From Bacteroidota bacterium (GTDB lineage: Bacteria; Bacteroidota; Rhodothermia; Rhodothermales; UBA10348), in the NCBI GenBank assembly GCA_029262835.1, contig JAJCYQ010000089.1, forward strand, positions 1 through 64,000: a DNA stretch of 64,000 nt. The letters are read 5' to 3'. The position numbers were made by a program, and so were the translations under genes. The stretch's first letter is position 1. Each line of letters starts with the position of its first letter. Below are positions 17,054 through 27,400 of the stretch, in pieces. The notes under the pieces are model-generated. The model made no database searches. It saw only the letters and a program-made list of their open reading frames with translations, and was not told the origin of the DNA.

Positions 17054-18745
17054 TTATTCGGAGCCGATTGTGCGGCGGTAGTGGGCCTCGTCGCCGGTCA
17101 TTTCCCAGCGAACGAGCGACGTGGGAATGATGCCGGAGGCCATGAAGCCGTCCATGAAGCCTTGCATGGTGAAGTTGTCGCCCTCTTGGCGGGCCACGAC
17201 GCGCATGAGGTCTTCGATTTCGACTTTCCCGGTGATGTAGCTCGAGCCGTAACCTGGCTGCTGAAGGTAGAGGTGCTGCTCGAACGCGACGAGCTCACCG
17301 TCGGCGCGCATCCATCCACGCGGCGTCCACTCGACGGCGAACTCGGAGGCCTCGGCCATGGTCAGCTCGTTTCCGTGCATGTACAGCCCACCGAGCGCAC
17401 GGGCGGCCCGCTGGCCGAGCATGATGTAGATGAGTTCTTTCGCGCGCGGCCGGTCATCCATGAGTCCTGCCGTCATCATCATCTCCTCAAGCCCCGTCGC
17501 GAGGCCTTCGCTGCGACCATCATAGATGTTGTAGAGCGGGAGAGCCGAGCGGATAATGCGCTCGTGCGGATCGTTGTCGAGCATGGCAAGCTCGATCCAG
17601 TGGAACATGTGCGGACGCATGGGCATGGCGTCGTGCATGTTGATCTGCGTGAAAAAGGAGCGATCATCGAATTCGGCCACGAAGCTGCCAATGTGGTCGA
17701 CCATGGCCTGCCGCATGTATGGACGCGTCGACACGAAGCCGTCGTCCAGGAACGCCATGAACTCGTCGACGGCCTGCATCATTTCGCGCATGTACTCGGC
17801 TTCCGAATCGAAGTCGCGTCGGGGGGGCTCCCGGCGGTTGTTGTGTTCGGCGAGCTTCAGGTAGGCCCAGCTCCGGGCCAGTTCGCGCTCCATGATGGTG
17901 ACCTCCTCTTCCCACGACCACGGCATGAGGTGCACGTTTCGGAGGTACCAGGTATAATTCTCCTTCCCAATCCCGGATGGCCCGGTTTTGGAGGGCAGCT
18001 CGGCCTCGAGCCAATCGCCAAAAGCCTGCGTGGCGGCGAGGGCGTCATCCACGGCCGCCTGTACATTGGCGTGGTCGGTAGAGGCGCGGATGGCCATGAG
18101 CGCACCTTCCTGTTCGCGGATGACGCGGATACCGCCAAACCACAGGTCACGGGCATTTCCCGTCAGATTGGTTCTGGCCTGCTCATAGAAGGCCGGTATC
18201 ATCCCGATTTTCTGTGCAGCCGTTTCGGCGTCGGCGGCCGAGAGTGGCTTCTCGAGGGCCCACCAGTCAAAGTAGGCATGATTTTCAGGTCCCTCATGCG
18301 CCGGAACGTCGCTGCGCGACATATAGATGACCTTGTAGAAACCAGGATCGCGCTGCCACGGCATGCGCACGCGGTGTTCGAAGTCAAGGCCGTTCATTTC
18401 GGCGCGGACGAGTTCAAAGTCGACGCGATCGGGGGTCGACCAGCCGGTCGTGTCGAACGCTTCGAGCGCGCGCTGCCAGTCGGCGAGCGCGGCGTGGCGG
18501 GCCTCCATGGTCAATGCGGTGTAGTCTGGCACGCCATTTTCGAGGGGTGGCCGCTCGAAATCCCGCCAGGCGAGGAAAAATTCCTCGAGCTCGGCATGCG
18601 TAGCGCCGGGAGTTGGGGGTGCTTCCATTTCGAGGCTGACGGCTGTGCCGCTCGGGCCCTCGGTACCTGAACTGCAGGCAGCGAGAAAGAGAAGCGCGGC
18701 GGTCGCGGTCAGAAGGCGGAGGGAGGGGGTGCGTTGAGGCAACAT
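17054..18745 (-). CDS. DUF885 family lipoprotein
   Basis: A 563-aa protein with a lipoprotein signal: LLFLAACSSG with lipidated Cys24. The body matches DUF885 proteins, with long helices and a conserved PGYGSSYITGKVEIEDLM block near residue 500. Some DUF885 proteins have been linked to peptidase-like folds, but no zinc-binding HExxH motif is clear here, so activity is left open. It is expected on the periplasmic face of a membrane. The transporter gene follows 40 bp downstream. Confidence 0.82.
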   Translation of the reverse strand: MLPQRTPSLRLLTATAALLFLAACSSGTEGPSGTAVSLEMEAPPTPGATHAELEEFFLAWRDFERPPLENGVPDYTALTMEARHAALADWQRALEAFDTTGWSTPDRVDFELVRAEMNGLDFEHRVRMPWQRDPGFYKVIYMSRSDVPAHEGPENHAYFDWWALEKPLSAADAETAAQKIGMIPAFYEQARTNLTGNARDLWFGGIRVIREQEGALMAIRASTDHANVQAAVDDALAATQAFGDWLEAELPSKTGPSGIGKENYTWYLRNVHLMPWSWEEEVTIMERELARSWAYLKLAEHNNRREPPRRDFDSEAEYMREMMQAVDEFMAFLDDGFVSTRPYMRQAMVDHIGSFVAEFDDRSFFTQINMHDAMPMRPHMFHWIELAMLDNDPHERIIRSALPLYNIYDGRSEGLATGLEEMMMTAGLMDDRPRAKELIYIMLGQRAARALGGLYMHGNELTMAEASEFAVEWTPRGWMRADGELVAFEQHLYLQQPGYGSSYITGKVEIEDLMRVVARQEGDNFTMQGFMDGFMASGIIPTSLVRWEMTGDEAHYRRTIGSE

Positions 18746-18865
18746 GGGCGTGGTGGGTCAAATTGGAACAAGCTCCTGCAAACTGGAGACTTCAGGGAAT
18801 ATACATTTTGAGGTGCATCATAGTCGACTGGCTTCCAGGGCCTGCGCCAGGCATCCGATCCATTA

Positions 18866-19333
18866 TCAGTCTTCCGTATGCATTTTTTCGCATAGCTGGA
18901 GCGCCCTGCGAATCCGGGTCTCCGTTTTCTTGCCTGATGCCACCCACGCGGCGAGGCCCCGCTGGCGCCCGAGAGTCATGGAACTGAACGCTCCAGCCGC
19001 ATGGTCGTCCTGGCGGAGTGCTTCCGCCAATTCGTCGCAAATGTCAATCCTGTCCGGTTCGGGGTCGGTCTCCATGGCAACGATGGCCATATCTCCGGGC
19101 GCGACGCCCATGGACTTGAGCGTGTCAAGCCCCAGCATGACGGCGTGGCACGGCTCGGGCTCCGCGGGCACACGGAACAGAAAGCGCCGCGCGGTTACCC
19201 CGCCGACGTGCACGAGAACCCGACGGGTCGGCCCGCGGAGTAATTGCTGGGCGATATCGTCGGGTACGGGCAGATAGTGATAGGGCGGCGACGCCTCGTG
19301 CCGCAGCACAGGAGATGGAAACTCGTGCTTCAC
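18866..19333 (-). CDS. YdeI/OmpD-associated-type protein with DUF1905-like domain
   Basis: A 155-aa protein starting at a GTG (VKHEFPSPVLRHEA) that overlaps the stop of the nuclease gene (GTGA). The first part (YHYLPVPDDIAQQLL, RRVLVHVGGVTARRFLF) resembles DUF1905; the C-terminal part (FSSMTLGRQRGLAAWVASGKKTETRIRRALQLCEKM) is the YdeI-type bacteriocin-protection domain. The molecular role of such proteins is not settled. The 120 bp upstream of the DUF885 gene that follow its stop show no feature. Confidence 0.8.
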   Translation of the reverse strand: MKHEFPSPVLRHEASPPYHYLPVPDDIAQQLLRGPTRRVLVHVGGVTARRFLFRVPAEPEPCHAVMLGLDTLKSMGVAPGDMAIVAMETDPEPDRIDICDELAEALRQDDHAAGAFSSMTLGRQRGLAAWVASGKKTETRIRRALQLCEKMHTED

Positions 19334-20229
19334 AATGCAGCGTCGAGCAGCCGGGCGAGCCGAACAGCCGCCGTCTGCATGCGGGTTTCGATGATGGTGA
19401 TATTCCGGGCGCGGTAAGCTTCGTCCACTTCGCCGCTCGCGCCGAAGTCGTAGGCCGTTTCGCGCATAATGGTATGCGATTCTTCCGCCCAGCGTGCGGG
19501 GTTGAGCGTGTCCCACGCCTCGCGGTCCGCGTCGTCGATATCGAAATAGAGATGCGATGCCATGTCGACCCAGTTCCCATAGGTCTGCTCAATGAGCACG
19601 AAGTCCCACACGCGGTGCACGTTGGAGGGCTCGCCGAAGGCGGTGACGGCCGTATCGTTACCGCCCCGGTCGAAGCCGTACCCGGCGTGCATGGGCTGGT
19701 GGAGATCGCCTACGAAGTGGGCGAGGAACTTCAGCGCCACGAGCCGCTCGGCGAAAGGCGCGTCGGGCTGCTCGAGTGTGGCCAGTGTCTCGGTGATGGC
19801 CTCGACGGCGCAGAAGGTATCCGCACAATCACGCTCCAGGCGGAATGCCGTGGCCTCACGCGGGAGGTTCACGTAGTGGGCCGTTGTATACCGGTCGTAG
19901 GATGGATCATCGCCACGCACCTGGTCGGCCCACAGGCAGCTCTCCATGAAGCGGTCAAACGCTCTGTCGCCGTCGAGCAGGGTCCGAACGGCCTGCCGCG
20001 TTTCAGGCTTCATTTCCCACCACGCCATGAGGCAGATGGCCTTGTGGCCGTCGCGTCCCCAGAGCGAAATACCTGGCGCCGGCAACTGGCTGTCCGGTCC
20101 CGCCACTCCGGTCATGGTTCCCGCGGCGCTGTTGGGTCCTGCCCCACCGGCGGCGGCTGCGGCCGAAGGGATCGAGAACAAGCAGAGTACGACGATTGGC
20201 AGGACGAGGGAGAAATCAGAGCGGCGCAT
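19330..20229 (-). CDS. Secreted S1/P1-type nuclease
   Basis: A 299-aa zinc-dependent nuclease. After a signal peptide (SLVLPIVVLCLFSIPSAAAAA) and a Gly/Pro-rich stretch comes SLWGRDGHKAI, whose Trp and His normally bind the zinc cluster. Further ligands fit the family: ADQVR, TAHYVNLP, FLAHFVGDLHQPMHAG with RGGN, HRVWD. It probably degrades single-stranded DNA or RNA outside the cytoplasm. The linker before the usual N-terminal Trp is longer than normal, so an extra processing step may be needed for activity. Confidence 0.92.
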   Translation of the reverse strand: MRRSDFSLVLPIVVLCLFSIPSAAAAAGGAGPNSAAGTMTGVAGPDSQLPAPGISLWGRDGHKAICLMAWWEMKPETRQAVRTLLDGDRAFDRFMESCLWADQVRGDDPSYDRYTTAHYVNLPREATAFRLERDCADTFCAVEAITETLATLEQPDAPFAERLVALKFLAHFVGDLHQPMHAGYGFDRGGNDTAVTAFGEPSNVHRVWDFVLIEQTYGNWVDMASHLYFDIDDADREAWDTLNPARWAEESHTIMRETAYDFGASGEVDEAYRARNITIIETRMQTAAVRLARLLDAAL

Positions 20230-20341
20230 GTATCTAAAAGACGGATATGTGGAAAACGGAGTCAGGAATGCAGATTATTGGGGCGTCGGAGCCCAGGATC
20301 AGGAAACGCAGCACGCCGGAGCCCAGCACGCAACTGAGGCC

Positions 20342-20761
20342 TCAGCGCCAGGAGCCAAGAAGCGCGCCCATCGCGAGCAGCGCCGCGAGGTTATACGCCA
20401 TGTTGAGGGTCCAGTTGACCACGGATTTGCCTTCGAAGGCGACCTCCTGCCAGGAGGCGAATACCACAAAACCCAGCCACATCCAGAAGGCGCCCTGCAT
20501 GCCGAACGCCCATCCGGTTGCAGCGAATGCTTCTTCCCACGCATTCAGGATGTGCGCCAGCACGAAGGCCGCCAGGACGCTTACAACCCACGTCACCCCA
20601 AAATTCTTCCACGGGTTGAATCCGGCGCGGAGCTCTTCTTCGGTCTTGCCGACGAGCTGCATCCAGAGTTTTCCAAACAGGGGTCCGTACCAGAGGAATC
20701 CGATGACCTGGGGCAGGAGCGAGGCGACGAGAACGGCGAGAAGGTTTGGGGAGTAATCCAT
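20342..20761 (-). CDS. DUF1761 family membrane protein
   Basis: A 139-aa protein with four hydrophobic segments. The ATG at 20761 (MDYSPNLLAVLVASLLPQVIGFLWYGPLFGKLW) fits the DUF1761 N-terminus, including the WYGPLFGKLW block. The function of the family is unknown. The 112-bp gap to the nuclease gene contains two similar cggagcccag segments only. Confidence 0.8.
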   Translation of the reverse strand: MDYSPNLLAVLVASLLPQVIGFLWYGPLFGKLWMQLVGKTEEELRAGFNPWKNFGVTWVVSVLAAFVLAHILNAWEEAFAATGWAFGMQGAFWMWLGFVVFASWQEVAFEGKSVVNWTLNMAYNLAALLAMGALLGSWR

Positions 20762-20843
20762 GGCACAAAGCACGCGCGGTGCGGCGGGTGGTACATATGG
20801 CAAAGTAACGCCCGACGCCAGCACAAATGCAATGGCGGCCGGG

Positions 20844-21665
20844 TCACTCGGCCGCGTCGTCCGGTGGCGGCCCGCCGAGCGTCTCGGCAATCCGGGCATG
20901 AAAGGTATCTGGATCAATTCCCGACAGGGCGCCTTTGCATACGCTCTTGACGTGCGGCGGAAAATCGGCCCGCGCACTCATGACCCATTCCAGATAACTG
21001 CGATCGCGTGTGGCGACTTCGAGCATGCTTCGCCCGGCCCACTTGCCGAACCCGAACACGACTTCTCCTGCGCTCCAGACCAGATGATTGGTCGGGCCGG
21101 TCCAGGAAGCTTTCTCGGGCTGGGTGAGCGCCGCCAGGTCCTCCCATGTCGATTCCTCGAGATTGAACGTCCGGCGCATGCCGCGCAGGACCTTGACAGC
21201 CGCCTGCACATCGGCCTCCGCCGAATGGGCATCCTCGAGCGATCCACCAACAAATCGGCGATAGGCGTCGGTGAGCGTACGGGGCTCGAGCGCCTGCCAG
21301 ATCCTCAGCGGATCCACGACAAGTTTGTCAGAAAGGTCAAGGGGCCGGCCCATACGCTTGAATTCGGCTTCCACGAAGCGGATGTCAAAGCGTACATTGT
21401 ACCCGACCAGCACGTTCGATGCCGCGAGGAACTGCTCTACCTGATCGGCGATCTCTGGAAATCGGGGAGCGTCGGCAAGGTCTTCCATGGAAATACCGTG
21501 CACAGCCTGGGCTCCCGGCGTGATGGAAATATCCGGCTTCACGCGCAGCGTCAGCGCGCGCTCCTTGCCGGCTTCGTAGAGACACATGGAAATTTCCACG
21601 ATCTGATCGGTATCCGGATTTTTTCCGGTCGTCTCCACGTCGAAGGCGATCATTATTTTATTCAT
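20844..21665 (-). CDS. DnaQ-like 3'-5' exonuclease with C-terminal accessory domain
   Basis: A 273-aa protein. The DEDDh catalytic set is visible: AFDVETTG (Exo I), VLVGYNVRFDIRF (Exo II) and DAHSAEADV (Exo III His and Asp). After about residue 190 a second domain occurs (VVFGFGKWAGRSMLEVATRDRSYLEWVM), like the small domain that follows exonucleases in many bacteria (DUF3820-like). It may be a proofreading-type or repair exonuclease. The start lies head-to-head with the AddB-like gene; a second in-frame ATG sits at 21653. Confidence 0.9.
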   Translation of the reverse strand: MNKIMIAFDVETTGKNPDTDQIVEISMCLYEAGKERALTLRVKPDISITPGAQAVHGISMEDLADAPRFPEIADQVEQFLAASNVLVGYNVRFDIRFVEAEFKRMGRPLDLSDKLVVDPLRIWQALEPRTLTDAYRRFVGGSLEDAHSAEADVQAAVKVLRGMRRTFNLEESTWEDLAALTQPEKASWTGPTNHLVWSAGEVVFGFGKWAGRSMLEVATRDRSYLEWVMSARADFPPHVKSVCKGALSGIDPDTFHARIAETLGGPPPDDAAE

Positions 21666-21858
21666 TGCACTGCCCGCTGCATCTATCGAATTCAGTTATC
21701 CATACCGCCCGGCGCTGGTCGAAGAGACGGAGCGCGCCCTTCGTGCCGGTGAGCGGCTGACCGCGTTCAAGATACTGATTGCGCCGTCGGCCAGCGAGGC
21801 CCGGAATTTCCGCCAGGCGCTGGCACGCGCTGGCGTATCGCTCTTCAATATCGAGGCG

Positions 21859-24477
21859 GTGACGGTGCGCTCCCTGGCACGACTCATGCTGCGCACCGTA
21901 CCAGGCGCGGAGCCGACCGCATTCTGGGGGGTAGATGCGGCGCAGGTCGTTGTATCCCAATGTATTGATGTCATAGATGCGCCTGCAGGTCATGTCCTGC
22001 GGCGCTCCCCTGCGACCGCCGTCCGGCTGCTCTCGGCCCTGCGCGTGCGGGGAGTAGATGCCGGCGCATGGACCGGGGCGGGTGGCGATCCGCTGGTGGC
22101 GGAGCTCCTGATGGCGTACACCGACCTCTTTGAGCGTCACGGGGCGCTCGATCCTACGGGCGTGCTGCTTCGCGCGGCGGAGGTGGCGCCAGCGTTCGTT
22201 CAGATAAGAAAGCCCACGCTGCTTTTGAAGCTGGACGACATCCATCCCATGCCGGCAGAGCGCGTGCTCCTGGAGCGGCTCGAAGACCTCGTGCCTGCGG
22301 TGGAGACCGTGGGACGCGTGGACGATGCGCACGCGGAGTGCGCCCCGATGCGCCGCCTGGTGGCCCGGGACCGTGACGATGAAGCGGCGCGGGTGCTGGG
22401 CGACATTCTGGCGTCTGGCACTCCGTTCGATGAAATCCAGATTGCCATGGCGCAGCCGGTTATGTACGAATCGCGCCTGGCTGCGGCGGCTCGCTCGCAC
22501 GGTATTCCCGCCGTTGTAGATCATGGCGTCCGGTTATTTGATACGCCGCCTGGACGACACGTGCGGGCGCTGCTCCTGTGGCTGGCCGATGACCTGCGGC
22601 CGGACCGCGCTCTGGCGTGCGCCCGGCTCGGCCTATTCAACCAGGACAAGGTCTCGGTGGGCAGGCGGCGGGACGTGGAACGGCTTCTGGACCAGTGGCC
22701 AGTGGACGTCAGGGCACTGCTCTCGCCAACCTATAGGAGCCTGGTCATGAAAGCCGCGTCGCGCCAGCGCGGTGCGGTCGACAGCCTCGTCCATTTTGCC
22801 AGCACATTCCTGCAGGAAATGCTCGATGCGACGGGCCAGCTCCGATCTGACGTCTCGCTTTCGCACGTCATGCGCTGGATACGCCACGTTCTCGCAGCCG
22901 CGCCGGAGCGGGATGGCACGTGGGCCGACCTGCTCAACTCGGCGCTCCGGGGGCGCGCGGCGCAGGTCCTGCCGGCGTCATTCACCATGTCTGTGTCCAA
23001 GGCGGCCGATGTCCTGCTTCGGAGCCTGGAGGGTGTCCGCATGCCCGGCGAGCGACTCCTCGGCGGGTCTCTGCCCGGCGAAAGTCAAGTGGATGTGGAC
23101 GCATCCTGCGGACGACTCCTGATTGTACCTCTTGAGCAGGCCGCACTCTCTTTGCGCCGGAAGACCTGGGTCGTGGGGATGGACGACCGGGCGCGCTCTG
23201 GCGCCGCGGCCGATGACACGGCTGGGCTGCCTCGCACGAGCCTGGATGTGCTCCGCCGCCTGGGACACGAAACGCCTCACGACCAGGCGGCGCCCGTTCC
23301 AATTGGTCATCTGCTGGACCGCCTGTCCGGGCGGACAGCGCAGACTACCATCTGCACGGCGCGCTACGACGTCCGCGAAATGCGTGAGCTCTTCCCGCAT
23401 GCTGCGTGCTCTGGGAGAGTCTTCGCGCCGGGCGTGCCAGCGTCCATGGCGCTTGCGCCTGTTCTGGCACCGGGCGCCGAGGAAGGAGTGCTCCGGGCGG
23501 TGGCGGCCCGGGAGAAGCGGGCCGGTCCGTTCTGGACCGTGCAGAACGGCATTATTGGGCAAACGGGCATGCCCGTAGAAAACGGAGTCGTGCGCACAGC
23601 GTCGGCCTCATCACTTGAAAGGCTTTCCGAGTGTCCCTACCGGTACTTCATTACCGATGTGCTCCGCGTGCGGGCCGACGAGCAGCGCACAGAGTGGATT
23701 ACGGCGGCCGAACGCGGAAGCCTGATGCACGACGTATTCCGAGATGCGTTCGCCCATGGACTGCTGGCCTCGGCCGGCGGGATGGACACCGTGTCGGAAC
23801 TCGTACGGGAGCGTCTCAGGGAGCACGCCCGGCTGTCACCGCCGCCGGGCGCTTATACGCTCCGCGCCACAGAAGTGGAGCTGGTTTCCATGGCGCGGAC
23901 GCTCAGGGCGCTGACAGTGGAAGAAGCGGCCCAGTGGACGCAGATCGCAGCCGAGTGGGATTTTGACGACGTCGATGTGGGTCCCTGGCGTCTTCGCGGA
24001 CGCATTGACCGTGTGGACGTCAGTCCGCGCGGCACGGAGCGCATTCTGGACTACAAGACGGGTTCATCCAGCCCGTACGAGCCTTCGAAACTCAAGAAGC
24101 TGCAGCATCGGCTCCAGTGGTATGTCTATGCGCTCGTTCGCCAGCACGCTGCGCAGGCGGAGGTAGACGTTTCCGGCTACCTGTTCATGAAGGACGGGGA
24201 GTGGGCGGCGCTCCAGAGCGTCGAGCATCCACTCGAATATGATGGCATGGTGCACCTCGAACATCTCGCCGACCGCGTCAATGCCGGTTGGTATCCGCAG
24301 GCAGCCGGCCACCCGGATTCTCCATGCCTGTTCTGTGATGTACATGCGGTCTGCGGTGATGTCAGCATGGTGGGGGATATGCTGAAAAAGAAAACGGCGC
24401 CCGACGCCGCGTTTGCCGATCGACTGGCTACGTGGTGGTACGCCGATAAACAGCTTGACCGCGGAGTGGCATCATGA
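21859..24477 (+). CDS. AddB-like PD-(D/E)XK nuclease subunit
   Basis: At least 872 aa from the first canonical start, a GTG at 21859. The same frame is open and protein-like back to about 21664 (FSYPYRPALVEETERAL..., LIAPSASEARNFRQALARAG), with no ATG, GTG or TTG, so the true start is probably further upstream at a rare codon such as ATT. The C-terminal third has the RecB-family nuclease motifs (GSLMHDVFRDAF, ILDYKTGSSSPYEPSKLKKLQHRLQWYVYAL). The cysteine in LSECPYRYF plus CLFCDVHAVC gives the C...CX2CX5C iron-sulphur pattern of AddB. It overlaps the AddA-like helicase gene by ATGA. The pair should process double-strand breaks for RecA. Confidence 0.88.
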   Translation: MTVRSLARLMLRTVPGAEPTAFWGVDAAQVVVSQCIDVIDAPAGHVLRRSPATAVRLLSALRVRGVDAGAWTGAGGDPLVAELLMAYTDLFERHGALDPTGVLLRAAEVAPAFVQIRKPTLLLKLDDIHPMPAERVLLERLEDLVPAVETVGRVDDAHAECAPMRRLVARDRDDEAARVLGDILASGTPFDEIQIAMAQPVMYESRLAAAARSHGIPAVVDHGVRLFDTPPGRHVRALLLWLADDLRPDRALACARLGLFNQDKVSVGRRRDVERLLDQWPVDVRALLSPTYRSLVMKAASRQRGAVDSLVHFASTFLQEMLDATGQLRSDVSLSHVMRWIRHVLAAAPERDGTWADLLNSALRGRAAQVLPASFTMSVSKAADVLLRSLEGVRMPGERLLGGSLPGESQVDVDASCGRLLIVPLEQAALSLRRKTWVVGMDDRARSGAAADDTAGLPRTSLDVLRRLGHETPHDQAAPVPIGHLLDRLSGRTAQTTICTARYDVREMRELFPHAACSGRVFAPGVPASMALAPVLAPGAEEGVLRAVAAREKRAGPFWTVQNGIIGQTGMPVENGVVRTASASSLERLSECPYRYFITDVLRVRADEQRTEWITAAERGSLMHDVFRDAFAHGLLASAGGMDTVSELVRERLREHARLSPPPGAYTLRATEVELVSMARTLRALTVEEAAQWTQIAAEWDFDDVDVGPWRLRGRIDRVDVSPRGTERILDYKTGSSSPYEPSKLKKLQHRLQWYVYALVRQHAAQAEVDVSGYLFMKDGEWAALQSVEHPLEYDGMVHLEHLADRVNAGWYPQAAGHPDSPCLFCDVHAVCGDVSMVGDMLKKKTAPDAAFADRLATWWYADKQLDRGVAS

Positions 24478-27400
24478 GCCGTTTGGACGACTGGAAAGCG
24501 CGGGCCATCATCCGCGGTACGCCCGGCGCGTCGGGGCCCGTGGCATCCGACCCGTGGCTGGACGTCGAGCACAATATGATTGTGCGGGCGGGAGCAGGAT
24601 CGGGTAAGACGACGGCGCTCGTGGAGCGCGTGCTCGCCTACCTGCGGCTGGGTGAGGAGCCGTCATCGATCGTGGCCATCACATTCACGCGAAAGGCGGC
24701 GGCCGAACTGCAGGGGCGCATACACGCCGCGGTGGACCATGCGGTGACCTCCGGCGGGCACGAGGACGACCGCCTGCAGCTGCAGCGTGCGCGTCGTCGA
24801 CTAGACGAGATGCATATTGGCACCATCCATGGATTTTCGTCGCAGCTGCTCAGGCAGTACGCCGATATGGCGGGCGTGCCTCCGGATTTCCGGCAGGTCG
24901 AAGAAGAGGAAGAGGAGGACATGCGGAGCCGATTCTGGAGCGCGTTTCTGGCGGGCGAGGATGAAAACGACGATTTGGTGCGCCTTCGGGAAGCGGGCGT
25001 CAGCCGGGCGTCGCTCCTTGACCTGTTCGGACGCCTCGTCGAGAATGCAGACCTGGAGCCGGTCCAGAGTGGGCCGATCGACATTGATTTCAGTCGCGCC
25101 TCCGAGGCGGCTCGTCAGATCATGGATGACCTGGAGTCCATTTCGTGGGTCGGCAACAGTCCGGACGCCGTTCAGCGTGGACTTCGGAAAGCGCGGTTCA
25201 TGCTGGAGATGCGCGAGGAAATGTCGCTCGCACAGACGGCCGAATGGCTGCGCCTGTTCACGGGCATGGTAAAGAAGGATCAGCTTTCCTTGACGCTGAA
25301 CCGATGGGACCGTCCCCAGAAGTTCATGAAAGCCGTGCGGGACGGCACGGAGCACGACGAGGCGCCGTGGCACGTGCTCCCGCGCATTCGGGAGGAGATC
25401 ATGCCGCCGCTGACCGCGTGGGACGTGGACGTTCATGGTCGCGCCATCCGGCTTGTGTCACGCGCCGTCTCGGATTACGCGGCGTACAGGCAGGCGGAGG
25501 GGCGACTCACCATTTCAGACCCCATCCACATCCTGAATAATCTGCTTCGCGCATCCCCGGACGTTCGCCGCGACGTACAGACGCAATACCAGCGTATTCT
25601 GGTCGATGAATTCCAGGACACAGATCCCGTACAGGCCTCTGTGATTTTTCATATGGTGGCTTCTGACCGGGATGATGACGACTGGGCACGGAACCGGCTG
25701 TTGCCCGGGCGCCTGCTCCTCGTTGGTGACGACAAACAGTCCATATACCGGTTCCGCCGGGCCGATTTCGAAGTGTTCGCCCGGTGCGAAGAGGCTATCG
25801 TCTCGCAGGGGGGGCGAAGCCTCGTCCTCGGCACGAACTTCCGCTCGACCGCTGCAGTCTGCCACTGGATAAATGAGGCCATGGAGCCGCTGTTTCCTCC
25901 TTCCGACCTCGAAGGACGCCGTGAACAGGCCCCGTGGGAGCCGCTTCGGCCGCGTGTGCCCGAGGAAAATGACGCGGCACCGGACGACTCGGCTCCCGGG
26001 CGCGATGCGGCCGTCGGGTCGCTGGTACTCAATCCAAAGCTGACCGCCGCGGATGGTGTTGCAGCGGAAGCGCGCACCATTGCCAGGATGATCCGCGAAC
26101 AGCTCGATTCGGGGGCGTATGCCTCGCCTGGAGACGTAATGATCCTGCTTCGGCGCAACAAGTATGTGTCGCGCTACGTGGCCGAGGTGGCTGCTGCGGG
26201 CTTGCCCGTTCGGGTTACCGGTGGGCGGGCTGTTGGCGGAAGTGATGTGCTACCTGCCGTGTGCAGCATTCTGGAGGCAATTGTCCGCCAGGGAGACGAA
26301 TTGGCCGGTGTGGCAGCCCTGCGCACCCCCTTCTTTGCTGTCTCTGATGCTGATCTGATGGCCTGGCGCAGAGACGAGGGGCGGTTCGATGGTCTGGCGG
26401 AGCCTGCCGTGGACAAAAGCGGTGAGCCTCAAACCGTTGCGCCTCAATCCGGGGAGCCTCAGAATGTGTTCGTTCATTCCGTCGTGCACGCCCGCCGCGT
26501 GCTCAACCGGATCGGTAATCGGTTCAGGACGCTCCCGCCGTGGGAGGCGCTGCGCGCGACGGCCGACGAAGAGGGCTGGTGGGACATGCTTGCAGCGCGT
26601 GAGACCGAGGCCGTCGATACCGGTACGTTGCAGAAAATTCTCGCCCTGTTTGCTTCTGCCGAGGATCGTGGTCTCGACTGGATCGAGGCTACGAGCGAAC
26701 TGCTCCAGTACCGCAGCGGGAATCGAGCCATGAAACTGCACGCTGCCAAAGGTGACGACGGAGTCCAGATCCTGACCGTTCATCAGGCCAAGGGGCTGCA
26801 GGCACAGTGCGTTTTCCTGGCCGATCCGGGTCAGCCGAAATCGGCGGGCCGGGCACCGAGTGAGCACACATTCACCGAGAACGGCTCGTCATACATTGCT
26901 CTCGCACTGAGAGAGCCGGGAGTGTTCAGACCGAAAAACACCTACGAGCCGCCGAACTGGGCCGAGGCCGTTCGTGCAGAAGAGCTCTTCGCCAGGGCTG
27001 AACATGTACGACTGCTCTATGTCGCCTGTACGCGTGCGGCGCGCCAACTGATTGTCTGTCACCGCGACGGAGGAAAGCCAGGAGTCTGGGACGACCTGAT
27101 TCCCGCGCTCCGCGACGCTCCCGTACTCGCTCACATCCAGGATGTACCCGTCCGGGTGGAACCGTCCAGTAGCAGAGATGGCGCCGATCGGAAGCGGGGG
27201 CGGATCCTTGATCGCATGCGCGTGGCCATAGCCGCTGGCACGGAACCGACCCATATCCTGTTGCGGCCCAGTGACAAAGAGGAGACGGACGGGGTCCAAG
27301 CGGGTGCAATGGGTCCTACGGGAGCTGGGGTGGAAGGCACGGGCGATGCGCCGGCCGAAGACATGATTCCAACCCGTATCGGCATGGAGGGCAAGGACTT

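Noticed and set aside
17081-18670. 529-codon open frame antisense to the DUF885 gene
   Set aside because: Composition is antisense-like and the opposite strand encodes a lipoprotein with a clear lipobox.
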